Of a stretch of DNA of 64,000 nt, positions 8,533-18,871 are shown one piece after another (position 1 is the stretch's first letter; every line of letters starts with the position of its first letter). The position numbers and the translations under genes are program-made. The notes beneath the pieces were generated by a model. It was not told the origin of the DNA. It saw only the letters and a list, made by a program, of their open reading frames with translations, and searched no databases. Origin of the DNA: a bacterium. GTDB taxonomy: Bacteria; Cyanobacteriota; Vampirovibrionia; Gastranaerophilales; Gastranaerophilaceae. The DNA is taken from NCBI GenBank assembly GCA_017470245.1, contig JAFUEV010000007.1:20700-84699 (forward strand), given 5' to 3'.

Positions 8533-10404
8533 ATGAAAAAAATATATAATTTTATACACCGTCACAGATATGATATAACTTGTCTTTTAGTATTAATCTT
8601 GATAATACTTTTTGTCTGTATTGTCTTTCCTAAATACGAAACAAAGAACATAGTCAAAATTATTGAAAACAAAACATTTGATATAAGACAAAACATTATA
8701 GCAAAAGATAAACACGTTAATAAAGACATTGTAATAGTAACGGTAGATGACCCTTCTTATGAGTACCTAATAGAAACATATGGTGATTGGCCTATTCCAA
8801 GACACGTGTATGCACAATTACTTGATTATATACAGGCACAAAATCCAAAATATGTTGCATTTGATTTGCTTTTTATAAAATCACTTAATAGAATACCTCA
8901 AAGCGACCAACAACTTGTTAACGCATTTGAGAAATACCAGAATACATACACAGCATTTAATTTTGATGATTATTCGTTTGATTTAAGACAACCGCCCGAA
9001 TTAGACAAAAAACTTTCATCTGAAATTAAATTTGAATCAAATAAAATATATCCAATAAAATTTACAAATTGCAGAATGATTATGAATGACATTATTGATG
9101 TCACCTCTAACATAGGGCATATTAACACACCGAAATCAGATGACGGATTTATTCGTTCGATTCCGGTAATTGTTTCATACCCTGAATACGAACAAGAAAG
9201 TTTTAAAATTCTTAATAATAATTACTACCTTTATATGACATTAAAAATGGCTATAGACTATTTTAATAAATACGAAAATGCAAATATTACAGACCTTGTT
9301 GTAGATAATAACAATAACCTGATTTTGGGAGACAGAAAAATACCGTTAACACCAAGAGGCGAAGTTATCCTAAACTGGTACGGAGAAAGCGGTCTAAATA
9401 ATCCTAATACATTTAAATATTTATCATTCTGGCAAGTATTAAAATCAATAAAAGCAAAAGAAGAAGGTAAAAAAGAGTTAGTACCTGAAGATTACTTTAA
9501 AGATAAAATTGTTTATATCGGAACTAACGTATTTTCTCTATCAGATATCAAAACAGTACCGACAGGAAAGTATTTTCCCGGAGTAGAAATGCACGCTACT
9601 TTATTTAACAATATTTTAGATAATAATTTAATACACAAAGCAACATTACCCACAAATATAGTTATATCAGCATTGCTCTCCATATTGGCAATATTTACGG
9701 TATTCAGATTTCGCTCCGTATTCTTTTCCATAATCGTTTACGCTTTAATAATGGTTTTGTTCTTATACAGTGCAACATTTGTAATGACAAAATATAATTT
9801 ATGGATATGGATTGCTGTACCCGTTCTTTCTTCAATGTTTACATTTGTTTGTTCATTTATAGTTAAATACCTTATAAAATCAAGAGATTTTGACTATACA
9901 TATAAACTCGCAACTACTGACGGGTTAACAGAATTATACAATCACAGGTATTTTCAGGAGTTATTAAGCAACAAAATTGAAACAAGCAGAAAAACAGGTA
10001 CAAAGTTTTCGCTGATAATGACAGATATTGATTTCTTTAAAAAATTCAATGATAAATACGGACATCAGGCAGGTGATGCCGTATTAAAGCACGTAGCAAG
10101 AACATTAAAAACAAATGTAAGAGCTGATGACTATGTTTGCAGATACGGCGGAGAAGAAATGACTATTATTTTAAATGCCGATAAAGGTAACGCCATAAAA
10201 AGTGCAAATAAATTATGTAAAGCAATTTCATCTCAAGAATTTGAGCTTTCGCCTGAATTATCAGTAAATATTACAATTAGTTTAGGAGTTTCAACATTCC
10301 CTGAAGACGGGAAAACAGCTGCAGAACTAATTGAATATGCTGACAAATGTCTTTATAAAGCAAAAGAAACAGGACGAAACAGAGTCGGCAATACTGATAT
10401 ATAA
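8533..10404 (+). CDS. CHASE2-TM-GGDEF diguanylate cyclase
   Basis: A 623-residue membrane sensor enzyme that should make cyclic di-GMP from two GTP. Order: an N-terminal TM helix (CLLVLILIILFVCIVF), an extracytoplasmic CHASE2 domain (about 40-370, with YVAFDLLFIK and FKDKIVYIGTN motifs), three closely packed TM helices (about 378-455), then a C-terminal GGDEF domain. The active-site loop reads RYGGEEM, an acceptable GG(D/E)E form with Met in the last position. RADD five residues before it matches the RxxD product-inhibition site. The ATG at 8533 has GGAGAG just upstream, better than the earlier in-frame ATG at 8500. No dedicated effector gene is adjacent. Confidence 0.9.
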   Translation: MKKIYNFIHRHRYDITCLLVLILIILFVCIVFPKYETKNIVKIIENKTFDIRQNIIAKDKHVNKDIVIVTVDDPSYEYLIETYGDWPIPRHVYAQLLDYIQAQNPKYVAFDLLFIKSLNRIPQSDQQLVNAFEKYQNTYTAFNFDDYSFDLRQPPELDKKLSSEIKFESNKIYPIKFTNCRMIMNDIIDVTSNIGHINTPKSDDGFIRSIPVIVSYPEYEQESFKILNNNYYLYMTLKMAIDYFNKYENANITDLVVDNNNNLILGDRKIPLTPRGEVILNWYGESGLNNPNTFKYLSFWQVLKSIKAKEEGKKELVPEDYFKDKIVYIGTNVFSLSDIKTVPTGKYFPGVEMHATLFNNILDNNLIHKATLPTNIVISALLSILAIFTVFRFRSVFFSIIVYALIMVLFLYSATFVMTKYNLWIWIAVPVLSSMFTFVCSFIVKYLIKSRDFDYTYKLATTDGLTELYNHRYFQELLSNKIETSRKTGTKFSLIMTDIDFFKKFNDKYGHQAGDAVLKHVARTLKTNVRADDYVCRYGGEEMTIILNADKGNAIKSANKLCKAISSQEFELSPELSVNITISLGVSTFPEDGKTAAELIEYADKCLYKAKETGRNRVGNTDI

Positions 10405-10513
10405 TCGCTTATATAATATGTAAATTTTTTATAACATTGTTGATATAAATGGCACATGTTAGGTATGAATATACTTATATAAAGTGTGTTTATTATTCGT
10501 AGGGGTGTCTTTC

Positions 10514-12922
10514 GTGAAAATCAACAAAATCAATAGCATTAGCAGCATCAAAACAAACGTTTCGCCAAAAGAAGTAACAAACAAGAACTTAAGCAATTCT
10601 AATGAACAAATAAAAGAGTTATCTAACATATATTATCAACCGATATCATTTGGCAGATCAAAAGCAGAACACCATAGCTGGGGTGCACAAATTGACCCTA
10701 AAACGAAAGAAGCAACATTTAAGATTTTAACATACCCTGACTCAAAGAAAGTTGAAGTAACAGTTGAAAAAAGAAACAATCCTACGAAGAGAAAAACATA
10801 TACACTAAAGAATATGGGAGAAGGTATCTTCGCAACAGCTCAAAAGTTGCCAGCAGGTGAAGTAGAAAACGGTGATAAATATTACTACACTATTTATAAA
10901 GGTAACGGAGATATAGATAAAGTTAAAGACCCATATTCATTCAGACAAGAACAATTACTCGGCGTATCAACAGTATACGACCATTCATTATACAAATGGA
11001 ATGATGATGATTGGTTTAAAAATAATCCGAACAGAATATCAAGGAAAGCCGATTCAAATAATAATTTAACTCCGTTAAATGCAGCAAGAATATATGAATT
11101 TAATACCGCCTCATTAACAAAAAGAGGAACATTTGATGCTGCAAAATCGGTTATTAAATACTTGCCTGAAATGGGATTTAATTCAATTGAAATAATGCCG
11201 GTTGAAAATACATACTCATTTAACTGGGGCTATGATGGTGTTGATAAAATGGCACCATCAGAACATTTAGGCGGCCCTGACGAATTAAAATCAATGATTG
11301 ATTATGCACATAAACAAGGACTAAATGTCATTATGGATATGGTTCCAAATCATTTAGGTCCGGATGGCGCATCACTATTAAAAACAGGTCCATTCATTAA
11401 AGGAAATAACTGTTTTGGGGAAGCATTTAATTTTGAGGGCAAAGATTCCAAATATGTAAGAGATTATATTGTAAATTCGGCATTAAACTGGATTGAAAAT
11501 TATCATTGCGACGGGCTAAGACTTGATATGACAAAGTTTATGGAATCTGATACGACAATGAAACAAATAGCCGCAGAAATTAATTATCATCATCCGGATG
11601 CATTTTTAATTGCGGAAGACAGTCGTTCCGGAATAAGCGTAGATGATAACGGCAATTACTGGGATAATTATGATGAACCACACGATAAAAGAGTATTAAC
11701 GCCATTAAAGCCTTATGAATCGGGCGAAGGAGAAAATGAAGGCTACCATGTAGGTGCTATTAAAGAAATCGCAAGAAATAACACTTCATTAGGACGTCTT
11801 GGATATGACAGCGAATGGGATTTTAATTATTTCCATTCATTAAAAGATGCATTATATGGTGTTGTTGATATGGATGCGATTGAAAAAGCAAGCTACTGTT
11901 CTCAAGACAGAGTTAAATATATAATGAGTCACGATGAAATAGGTAATTTTGAAGGTTCAAGATTAATATCAAAACTAATGGTACCAATTTTACATTTAAA
12001 TGAAAATATCGTTTTGGACTCTGTAGATAAAAAAAGAGCAGAAGCATTAAAAGAATCAAAAGGGATGAGCGAAGATGACGCATACAGAACAGTTTCACTT
12101 CAGAAAGCTCAATTTGTAGGTGAAAAATTAGTCACAATGCTTCAAACCGGCGAACTTGATAAATATGATACGTCAAGAACAACATCCCGAAAATGGGCTC
12201 ACGAAATAAATAAAGCATTTAAGAAAGATATTCTGATTCCTTTAGGACTAAAGAACTCTGCATCTATTACATACAATATATTAAAATCGATGTATGAAAG
12301 AGCATACAATAAAAATAAAATGGCTATGGCAAGGACATTTGCTACACCGGGGCCTAAAATGGTATTCCAAGGTGATGAAAGAGCCGATTTGACACCATTT
12401 AGATTTTTCAGACAATTTGAATCAGTAAAAAGAGAAGATAACTTATACTTTGAAAAAGGATATGAACCGGGTATTTCTGCTCTAAGAGAATCAACAATAG
12501 GTAGTATTCCTTATTCTAAAGAAGGCAGAGCAAATATGAGTAAGTTTAAAGCTTTAATGAAAGACCTAAACAAAATAAATGAAGAAAACCCTGCTCTTGT
12601 AAAAGGTCATCTTATTCCGGGTGACACAGTAAAACATCAAGCTTCACAGGTCTTCGCAACACACGCTGCAGACAATGAAAGTGGAAATGAACTATACGCA
12701 ATCACTAATTTTTCATCATCAAGTTATCCGAGATATAATGCAGCAGACTACTACATTAAATTTCCACAAGGAGAATGGGTTGAAATTTTAAATACTGATG
12801 ACAAAAAATACGGCGGTTCCGGAGAATATATGAATACCAGAGCAATAAAAAGCGACGGACAAAGTAACATTCCTATAAAACTTGACGGAGAATGCACTTT
12901 AATATTTAAGAAAGTCAAATAA
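10514..12922 (+). CDS. GH13 alpha-amylase-family enzyme, TreZ/branching-enzyme-like
   Basis: An 802-residue protein starting at GTG 10514 behind AGGGGTG. A roughly 60-residue polar N-terminal extension contains the tag-like YYQPISFGRSK. A CBM48/isoamylase-N domain follows (WGAQIDPKTKEATFKI...), then a GH13 barrel. Conserved regions: I DMVPNHLGPDG (about 273), II DGLRLDMTKF (nucleophile Asp about 337), III LIAEDSRS (acid/base Glu about 368), IV MSHDEIGN (about 472), and late PGPKMVFQGDE. NHLGPDG and AEDSR resemble malto-oligosyltrehalose trehalohydrolase, but this protein is about 200 residues longer and no treY neighbour is present. It likely acts on glycogen-type alpha-glucans; the exact reaction is uncertain. 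No signal peptide is obvious. Confidence 0.82.
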   Translation: MKINKINSISSIKTNVSPKEVTNKNLSNSNEQIKELSNIYYQPISFGRSKAEHHSWGAQIDPKTKEATFKILTYPDSKKVEVTVEKRNNPTKRKTYTLKNMGEGIFATAQKLPAGEVENGDKYYYTIYKGNGDIDKVKDPYSFRQEQLLGVSTVYDHSLYKWNDDDWFKNNPNRISRKADSNNNLTPLNAARIYEFNTASLTKRGTFDAAKSVIKYLPEMGFNSIEIMPVENTYSFNWGYDGVDKMAPSEHLGGPDELKSMIDYAHKQGLNVIMDMVPNHLGPDGASLLKTGPFIKGNNCFGEAFNFEGKDSKYVRDYIVNSALNWIENYHCDGLRLDMTKFMESDTTMKQIAAEINYHHPDAFLIAEDSRSGISVDDNGNYWDNYDEPHDKRVLTPLKPYESGEGENEGYHVGAIKEIARNNTSLGRLGYDSEWDFNYFHSLKDALYGVVDMDAIEKASYCSQDRVKYIMSHDEIGNFEGSRLISKLMVPILHLNENIVLDSVDKKRAEALKESKGMSEDDAYRTVSLQKAQFVGEKLVTMLQTGELDKYDTSRTTSRKWAHEINKAFKKDILIPLGLKNSASITYNILKSMYERAYNKNKMAMARTFATPGPKMVFQGDERADLTPFRFFRQFESVKREDNLYFEKGYEPGISALRESTIGSIPYSKEGRANMSKFKALMKDLNKINEENPALVKGHLIPGDTVKHQASQVFATHAADNESGNELYAITNFSSSSYPRYNAADYYIKFPQGEWVEILNTDDKKYGGSGEYMNTRAIKSDGQSNIPIKLDGECTLIFKKVK

Positions 12923-12926
12923 AAGG

Positions 12927-12953
12927 AAACAGACTGCATAAGCAGTCTGTTTT
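12927..12953. terminator. bidirectional terminator between the GH13 and RTX genes
   Basis: 10-bp perfect stem AACAGACTGC / GCAGTCTGTT with an ATAA loop and a T run, between two convergent genes. Confidence 0.9.
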
Positions 12954-12968
12954 TATTAAATATATTAT

Positions 12969-15900
12969 CTAAGTAGCTATCCATTTATCTGTTACATCAA
13001 ATTGTGCAATAAGTGCGGATATATCCGTTTCATTACCGCCTTTAAATACATTTGCAACACTATCATAGTGAGCACCTTCTTTTTCAGTAAGCCATGATGC
13101 TATACTATTTTTTACAGCATTTATGTTACTCATTGATATTTCATAATCATCTGCATCAACAAATGTTTCAATACAATCCCATCCGCCATTTCCTGATGAA
13201 TCTTTAACAATGTTTATGCCTTTGATATCTGCGTGGTTTGTATCTGTTTTCCATAAATCAAATTCTTCAGCAGTAAGTATTCTTAATCCTGCATCATCAA
13301 CATTTCCCTCACTATCAACATTAAATACGAAATGAAGATTTTGATAAGAAGCATTAGCAGAACCGTTATAAGAATTTATACTTACATAGTCATTACCTGA
13401 TGAATCAGAGATTATGTTTTTGGCACCTGCAAGAACATATATTGCATCATCTCCTGCATCGCCATACAAAATATTAGTTTCAGAAGTTGCAATGATAACA
13501 TCATCTCCACCTCCTGCGTGGACTTCATCCACTACTCCTTCAGTAGAATCATAATTAAACATTGTTTCATCACTACCATAGGTTCCCGTAAAGATCCATT
13601 CATCATTGTCTGTACCATAGATTCTGTCACTGCCGCCAAAGCCTTCTATATCAACACTATATAACGCTAATTCATCCGTATTAATCCTTAATTCCTCTCC
13701 TATTTTTTTGTTGTTACGCATTAAGTAATCAGAATATGAATTTATATATTCAACTCTCTTAAATAAATCAGCAGCATTATATACTGTGCCTGTAGAATCT
13801 TTTATTTGAGTTACTTTATTGTGAGCATTATAATAAAATTCTTTTACTCTTAATGTATTTTCATCATCATAATGGATTAGTAAATCATTCCAATAGCCGT
13901 TTACATCTCTGTCATAATTAGATAGACTTGTTAATTGAGCAATTGTTGCATTTTTAAATTCTAATATGGTATTTTCTCCGCCTTCTTGATACAAGATATC
14001 AGAGCCGTCACCTGAATTAAATACAAAAGTATTATTTCCGCCTTTAGAATATAAAGCATCAATCCCCTTGCCGCCTGTTAGAATGTTTTGACCGCTCTTA
14101 GCGATAAGGATATCTTCATTATCTGTTCCTATATACTCTCCGCCTGTTGCGATATCGAAACTTCCCAAATCGGATTTGTTGCCATACATTGTAGAAAGTC
14201 TTCTTTCTTCATTTTGGGAGTTCCAATTATAAGCAACAACTTTATCAATTTTATTATCAGAATTAAAATAATTATCAATAATCACGTAACTATCTTCATT
14301 CGATAAACCTTTAGTATTTATAACAAGACCGTTTCCGCTATTATTTGTATAATATTTAAACGTACTAAAATCAACATCGGAAGTAGATGCGGATTCAAAT
14401 TGCAAAATATCATCTGAGGTATAATTCTTTACAGTATCAATGCCGTACCCGCTATTATAAGTAAAATTAAATGTATCAACACCAGTCCCCCCCAAAAGGA
14501 TATCATCGCCATCTCTGCCGTCTAGAGTATTAGCAACATCATCAATTGCCTTTAAAATATTATCTCGATTGTTACCTCCTATACTTATTGTTGTCTGAGA
14601 TGTTCTGTCATTCCATTTATCAACTCTTAAAGTTGATGTATAAGTTCCATCTGTAGCGTTTGCATAACAATTCCAAGAAACCAGTAAATCTCCTGAATCA
14701 TTTTTACTTGAAGTCACATTACCTTCGACTAAACCTAAATTGATATTAGTTTTTGTAGTTTCTTCACTTCCTAAATAAAGTTCAACATCGGTTTGATTTC
14801 CCCAGATACTGACATTCTTAGTCCCTTCATTTGAATAAACAGTATCGTTGCCGCCGTGCAGACATATAAGTTCTCTGTTACCGTTACCACCATATATCGT
14901 ATCATTACCAAATCCTGCAGAATACAGCAAGCATTCATTCGGCATATTTGTACCATGAATTTCTCCGGTATAAGAATCGAACGGTTGAACATCAAAGACT
15001 CTCACCCAGGGTATTTCGATAGCGGTTGCATATTCAGGAACGGTATAGGGCACTTGAACTCTATCTTCTGCATACATTTCAGGATATTCCCAAATATTTA
15101 ATTTTACTTGATTTGTTCGTGGGTTACCATTTTCGTCAAAATAATCTTTAATAACAATTGAATACGCAGGATTATCAGCGTTTGTTAAACTTATATATAA
15201 ATCATTATCCTGTCCTGTGCCTCTGCAAAATATACCACATCCGTTTTCAAAGATTTCTTTATCAAAGTCAAGTGTAACAGTTGAGTTTTTATCATCACTT
15301 AAATAAATTGTTTTTACACAGGTTTCCGTGCAATCTCGCCATTCATAATCTGTGCCTTCATTATAAATTTCCAAGTTTAACATAGACATATCAAACTTAA
15401 CAACTGAATCACCTGAACCTAAATGGATATCGTCATTTCCTGCACTTGCATTTATGACATCATCTCCGCCGTTTGCAAAGATAATATCCCTACCTTCAGT
15501 GCCATAAAAAGTTTCATTTTGAGATGTACCAACAATAATATTAGAACCATTTGAGGTTATTTCTTTTACAGAGTTATTCTTATTTAAACCTGTTATTTGA
15601 CCTTTTTTATTTACGGTATAGTAATTTTTTACGGTAACAGAATCGTTTTCACCATATTTTATAATTAAGTCTTTATTATTTTTCTTTGTCCCCTGTTCAA
15701 ATTTTAAAGCAGATAAATTTATATCATTAAACTGAATAGTATCAGCTCCTTTACCCTGATATATAATATCATTTCCATCGCCTTCTGCAAAAATAAAAGT
15801 ATTTTCTCCTGCTTCTCCATAAAGTTTGTCATTACCTTGGCCACCGGTGATTACATCATTACCTGCACCACCTTTTATCAAATCACAGCCAATACCCCCC

Positions 15901-17861
15901 AACAAATAATCATGTCCTGCCCCGCCATTTAAAGTATCATTATAATCAGAACCTGTTACACTATCATTACCAGCTCCAGAATTAATTGTAACACCATATT
16001 GAACGCCTTTTTTTACTTTTGTTGGATTAGTTAAACCGCTTACATCAATTTTATCAGCAAGTGCAGAACCCTTATAACTTTTTATTTTATTATCGGTAAT
16101 ATTAATTTGATTTAAAATACGACTTTCGACAAGGTCAACACCGTTAATAAAAACAGTAGCACCGGTCACGTTTCCGTAATAATTTTTTAATGTAACAGAC
16201 TTATTTTCGTCATCGTCTGTTTTAATTATCAGGTCATTTTTTCCGTTTTTACCTGTACCTTGACTAAATCTTAATGCAGATATATCAACTTCAGAATCAC
16301 CGGAAGTAAAACTAAGATTTAAAGTTTCATTTTTAGTTAAATTAATAACATCATGCCCGAATGTTTCATCAATATCATAATTAATGATATTTGTACCTAT
16401 TCCTCCTGTAATCGTATCATTAAATTGAGAACCGTATATAATATCATTACCGCCAAGAGATTTTATGACAGCACCATATTCTACACCCTTTTGAACTTTT
16501 GTTGGAGTTGTTAGCTCACGAATATCAATATAATCAGCAAGAGCAGAAGTTGTAACGGAGCCTTTAGTCAATTTATCTTCATCAAAGTTTATTAAAGCAT
16601 CTTCTTTTAAGTTAATTATTTTATATTCACTACCATCAAAATAGGAAATAGTCACTTCTGCTCCGGTTTCTTTAGAATAATAGTTTTTTAGAGTAACTTT
16701 ACCGTCGACAGTTGTTACAATTAAATCATTAATTCCTTTGCCGGTACCTCTTTCATAACTAATTCCCTGTTTTCCATTAGCAAAGAAAAGTTTTAAATTC
16801 TCTCCTTTAGTAAGATTTATAGTATCATTTGAAAACTTATCTCTGTAGTATATTTGATTTTCACCTTTACCTAATGTATAAGTATCATTTCCGAGTGAAG
16901 AATCTACCCAGTCATTATTATTTCCACCTTTTAAGGTATCAGCATATATAGAACCAACAAAGTAATTATTATCTGTCGGACAAGAGCCGAGATTGACCTT
17001 TGCACCTTTTACCTTTTCAAATCCTGATGTTTCTTGAGTAATAGTATTACCGGATTTGTCTTTAATCACTAAATCTTCGGCAAAAACCTGTTCTTTAACC
17101 CAAGAAGCAGTATATGTTAATTTTTTAGGATCTGTTATATATACATTTTTATATTCTTCTCGAATATCATATTCACAGTCACCATTTTTATCAGTTACAA
17201 CAAATGAACCGGATGAAGTTAAAACATCTTTTTTAGTATAGTTTTTTACTGTTATTGAACCGGTTAATTTATCTTCATCAAAAACAGGATATCCTTTATC
17301 ATCATAAGTATAAGGTTCACTATATACACTTATTTTCAAATCATTTCCTAAAAATTCGGGTTTTATATAGTCGGAAACATATTCGCTATCGTCTTCTGAA
17401 TACTCAAAATCATCAATCATAATTTTCAAGTTTTCACCTTTAGTCAAAGTAACCGTATCATTCCCAAAAAATTTTTCGGTATATACTTTTACAATATTGG
17501 TACCCTTACCACCTTTATAATTATCATTTTGTTCTACTACATTGTTTTCAAACGTATCATTATAATTAGTACCGTTTGTTATACCTTTTGTTGTTTTATA
17601 AGAACCTATATAATCAATTAAACCTGAAGCAAAAATATCAGAATAAATTGTATCATCAATTGTTTTAACATATTTCAACTTAGAGATATTTTTAATTATT
17701 TTAGTCTCAATACCTTTAGCTATCGTAATAATTTTTCCGTCAGTTGTGAATTTATATCCTTCTACTTCTGACAAATTAAGAGCAGTTTTTTTATTCGCAT
17801 TAAACTCTGTTGTTAACGAATTCAAGTCAATCGTTAACACATCTTTTGCCTTTATAACCAT
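12969..17861 (-). CDS. very large RTX/hemolysin-type calcium-binding repeat protein
   Basis: A 1630-residue acidic protein rich in RTX nonapeptide repeats (GGAGNDVITGGQGNDKLYG, DGRDGDDILLGGTGVDTF, AGGGDDVI), which form Ca-stabilised parallel beta rolls outside the cell. Larger internal modules of roughly 170 residues recur, with elements such as INLTKGENLKL, KGINDLI and VTLKNYY. No Sec signal is visible at the N-terminus (MVIKAKDVLTIDL), as expected for type I secretion, but no ABC exporter or TolC gene lies in the window. Unusually for RTX proteins it has Cys, including CTETC and NGCGIFC. GGAGGT precedes the ATG at 17861. No protease, lipase or pore-forming domain was recognised, so it may be an adhesin or surface-layer protein. 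Confidence 0.85.
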   Translation of the reverse strand: MVIKAKDVLTIDLNSLTTEFNANKKTALNLSEVEGYKFTTDGKIITIAKGIETKIIKNISKLKYVKTIDDTIYSDIFASGLIDYIGSYKTTKGITNGTNYNDTFENNVVEQNDNYKGGKGTNIVKVYTEKFFGNDTVTLTKGENLKIMIDDFEYSEDDSEYVSDYIKPEFLGNDLKISVYSEPYTYDDKGYPVFDEDKLTGSITVKNYTKKDVLTSSGSFVVTDKNGDCEYDIREEYKNVYITDPKKLTYTASWVKEQVFAEDLVIKDKSGNTITQETSGFEKVKGAKVNLGSCPTDNNYFVGSIYADTLKGGNNNDWVDSSLGNDTYTLGKGENQIYYRDKFSNDTINLTKGENLKLFFANGKQGISYERGTGKGINDLIVTTVDGKVTLKNYYSKETGAEVTISYFDGSEYKIINLKEDALINFDEDKLTKGSVTTSALADYIDIRELTTPTKVQKGVEYGAVIKSLGGNDIIYGSQFNDTITGGIGTNIINYDIDETFGHDVINLTKNETLNLSFTSGDSEVDISALRFSQGTGKNGKNDLIIKTDDDENKSVTLKNYYGNVTGATVFINGVDLVESRILNQINITDNKIKSYKGSALADKIDVSGLTNPTKVKKGVQYGVTINSGAGNDSVTGSDYNDTLNGGAGHDYLLGGIGCDLIKGGAGNDVITGGQGNDKLYGEAGENTFIFAEGDGNDIIYQGKGADTIQFNDINLSALKFEQGTKKNNKDLIIKYGENDSVTVKNYYTVNKKGQITGLNKNNSVKEITSNGSNIIVGTSQNETFYGTEGRDIIFANGGDDVINASAGNDDIHLGSGDSVVKFDMSMLNLEIYNEGTDYEWRDCTETCVKTIYLSDDKNSTVTLDFDKEIFENGCGIFCRGTGQDNDLYISLTNADNPAYSIVIKDYFDENGNPRTNQVKLNIWEYPEMYAEDRVQVPYTVPEYATAIEIPWVRVFDVQPFDSYTGEIHGTNMPNECLLYSAGFGNDTIYGGNGNRELICLHGGNDTVYSNEGTKNVSIWGNQTDVELYLGSEETTKTNINLGLVEGNVTSSKNDSGDLLVSWNCYANATDGTYTSTLRVDKWNDRTSQTTISIGGNNRDNILKAIDDVANTLDGRDGDDILLGGTGVDTFNFTYNSGYGIDTVKNYTSDDILQFESASTSDVDFSTFKYYTNNSGNGLVINTKGLSNEDSYVIIDNYFNSDNKIDKVVAYNWNSQNEERRLSTMYGNKSDLGSFDIATGGEYIGTDNEDILIAKSGQNILTGGKGIDALYSKGGNNTFVFNSGDGSDILYQEGGENTILEFKNATIAQLTSLSNYDRDVNGYWNDLLIHYDDENTLRVKEFYYNAHNKVTQIKDSTGTVYNAADLFKRVEYINSYSDYLMRNNKKIGEELRINTDELALYSVDIEGFGGSDRIYGTDNDEWIFTGTYGSDETMFNYDSTEGVVDEVHAGGGDDVIIATSETNILYGDAGDDAIYVLAGAKNIISDSSGNDYVSINSYNGSANASYQNLHFVFNVDSEGNVDDAGLRILTAEEFDLWKTDTNHADIKGINIVKDSSGNGGWDCIETFVDADDYEISMSNINAVKNSIASWLTEKEGAHYDSVANVFKGGNETDISALIAQFDVTDKWIAT

Positions 17862-17957
17862 AAGAAACCTCCGCTAATAAACATTACAATTATATTTAAA
17901 AACAGAGAAAAGTCAAGTGGCAGTTTGTTTTTAATGAATTTTATGTACTATTTATTA

Positions 17958-18821
17958 TTATGATTTACAATTATTTATCGGTTTTCCAAACATCAAGCGC
18001 CACAATCCCATGCGTTTTTTTAATGTATGTTTTATTCCTGATGTTATTTCTTCAGCATTTTCCATTGTTGCATTTGTTCCACATAAAACAGAATTAACCA
18101 TAGGAATTGTATCTTCTTCAATTTGATATGTTATTTCATTTAAATTATTTGTAATATTCTTTATATTTTCAGTAGTTTCATTCAAATTATCAAATGAATT
18201 TTTTGTTGTATTTCTGTCCAAAGCATTGTCCAAATTATCGGATATATTTGCAATACTTCCTGTCGTTTTTGCAAGATTAGATGCCGTTCTTTTTACATCA
18301 GCATTTATTTCATTTAACATTTGATTAATTTGAGAAAAAGTCTGTCCTATATTTTGAACAGTTGCAGTAGCGGAATCCATAAGAGTTGTTGCTTCATTTA
18401 CGATAGTATCTATATCTTCAGCTTCTATAGAATCCGATATGACGTTTTTTATATCCTTTGAGACAGTTCCTTTGATTTTCATATTGTTTTTTATTCTTTT
18501 TAATGTCGGCGAATCAGGATATTTAATACTTACATACTCTTTTGTCGGCATTCGTTTAATATTTGCAGTAATATTTGAAGGCAAATTTATATTTCTCGGT
18601 TTTATTTTTAACTTCAAATAAGTATTTGTATAGTCTTTATCCGGATAGATTTTTGTTGTTTTACCGATTTTAAATCCTTTGTAATAAACGCCCATTTGTT
18701 TTTCTAATGGTTCTATATCATCAAATTTAACAACAATGTTTAAGTATGCAAGTTTTTCATACAAGAACCAACATACAAGCCCTAAAACTACAACTAAAAT
18801 TATTATATACAGTTTCTTCAT
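17958..18821 (-). CDS. MCE/MlaD-family lipid-transport protein
   Basis: A 287-residue protein with one N-terminal TM helix (YIIILVVVLGLVCWFLYEKL). The MCE core follows (VKFDDIEPLEKQMGVYYKGF, KIGKTTKIYPDKDYTNTYLK). A long Asn/Thr/Ile-rich helical, coiled-coil-like C-terminal region covers about residues 130-260. MCE proteins form periplasmic hexamers that pass lipids between inner and outer membrane with an ABC transporter. The permease and ATPase partners (MlaE/MlaF type) are not adjacent. No strong Shine-Dalgarno sequence is seen. It follows the SDR gene by 50 bp on the same strand. Confidence 0.85.
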   Translation of the reverse strand: MKKLYIIILVVVLGLVCWFLYEKLAYLNIVVKFDDIEPLEKQMGVYYKGFKIGKTTKIYPDKDYTNTYLKLKIKPRNINLPSNITANIKRMPTKEYVSIKYPDSPTLKRIKNNMKIKGTVSKDIKNVISDSIEAEDIDTIVNEATTLMDSATATVQNIGQTFSQINQMLNEINADVKRTASNLAKTTGSIANISDNLDNALDRNTTKNSFDNLNETTENIKNITNNLNEITYQIEEDTIPMVNSVLCGTNATMENAEEITSGIKHTLKKRMGLWRLMFGKPINNCKS

Positions 18822-18871
18822 ATTTCTAATAAACTATATACAATACAAAACAACAATTAGACTATTGTATA

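Noticed and set aside
13000..17600. Repetitive DNA that could suggest a CRISPR array or a tandem repeat locus
   Set aside because: The repeats are degenerate codons of RTX Gly-Asp motifs in one uninterrupted frame. There are no fixed-length identical repeats with unique spacers.
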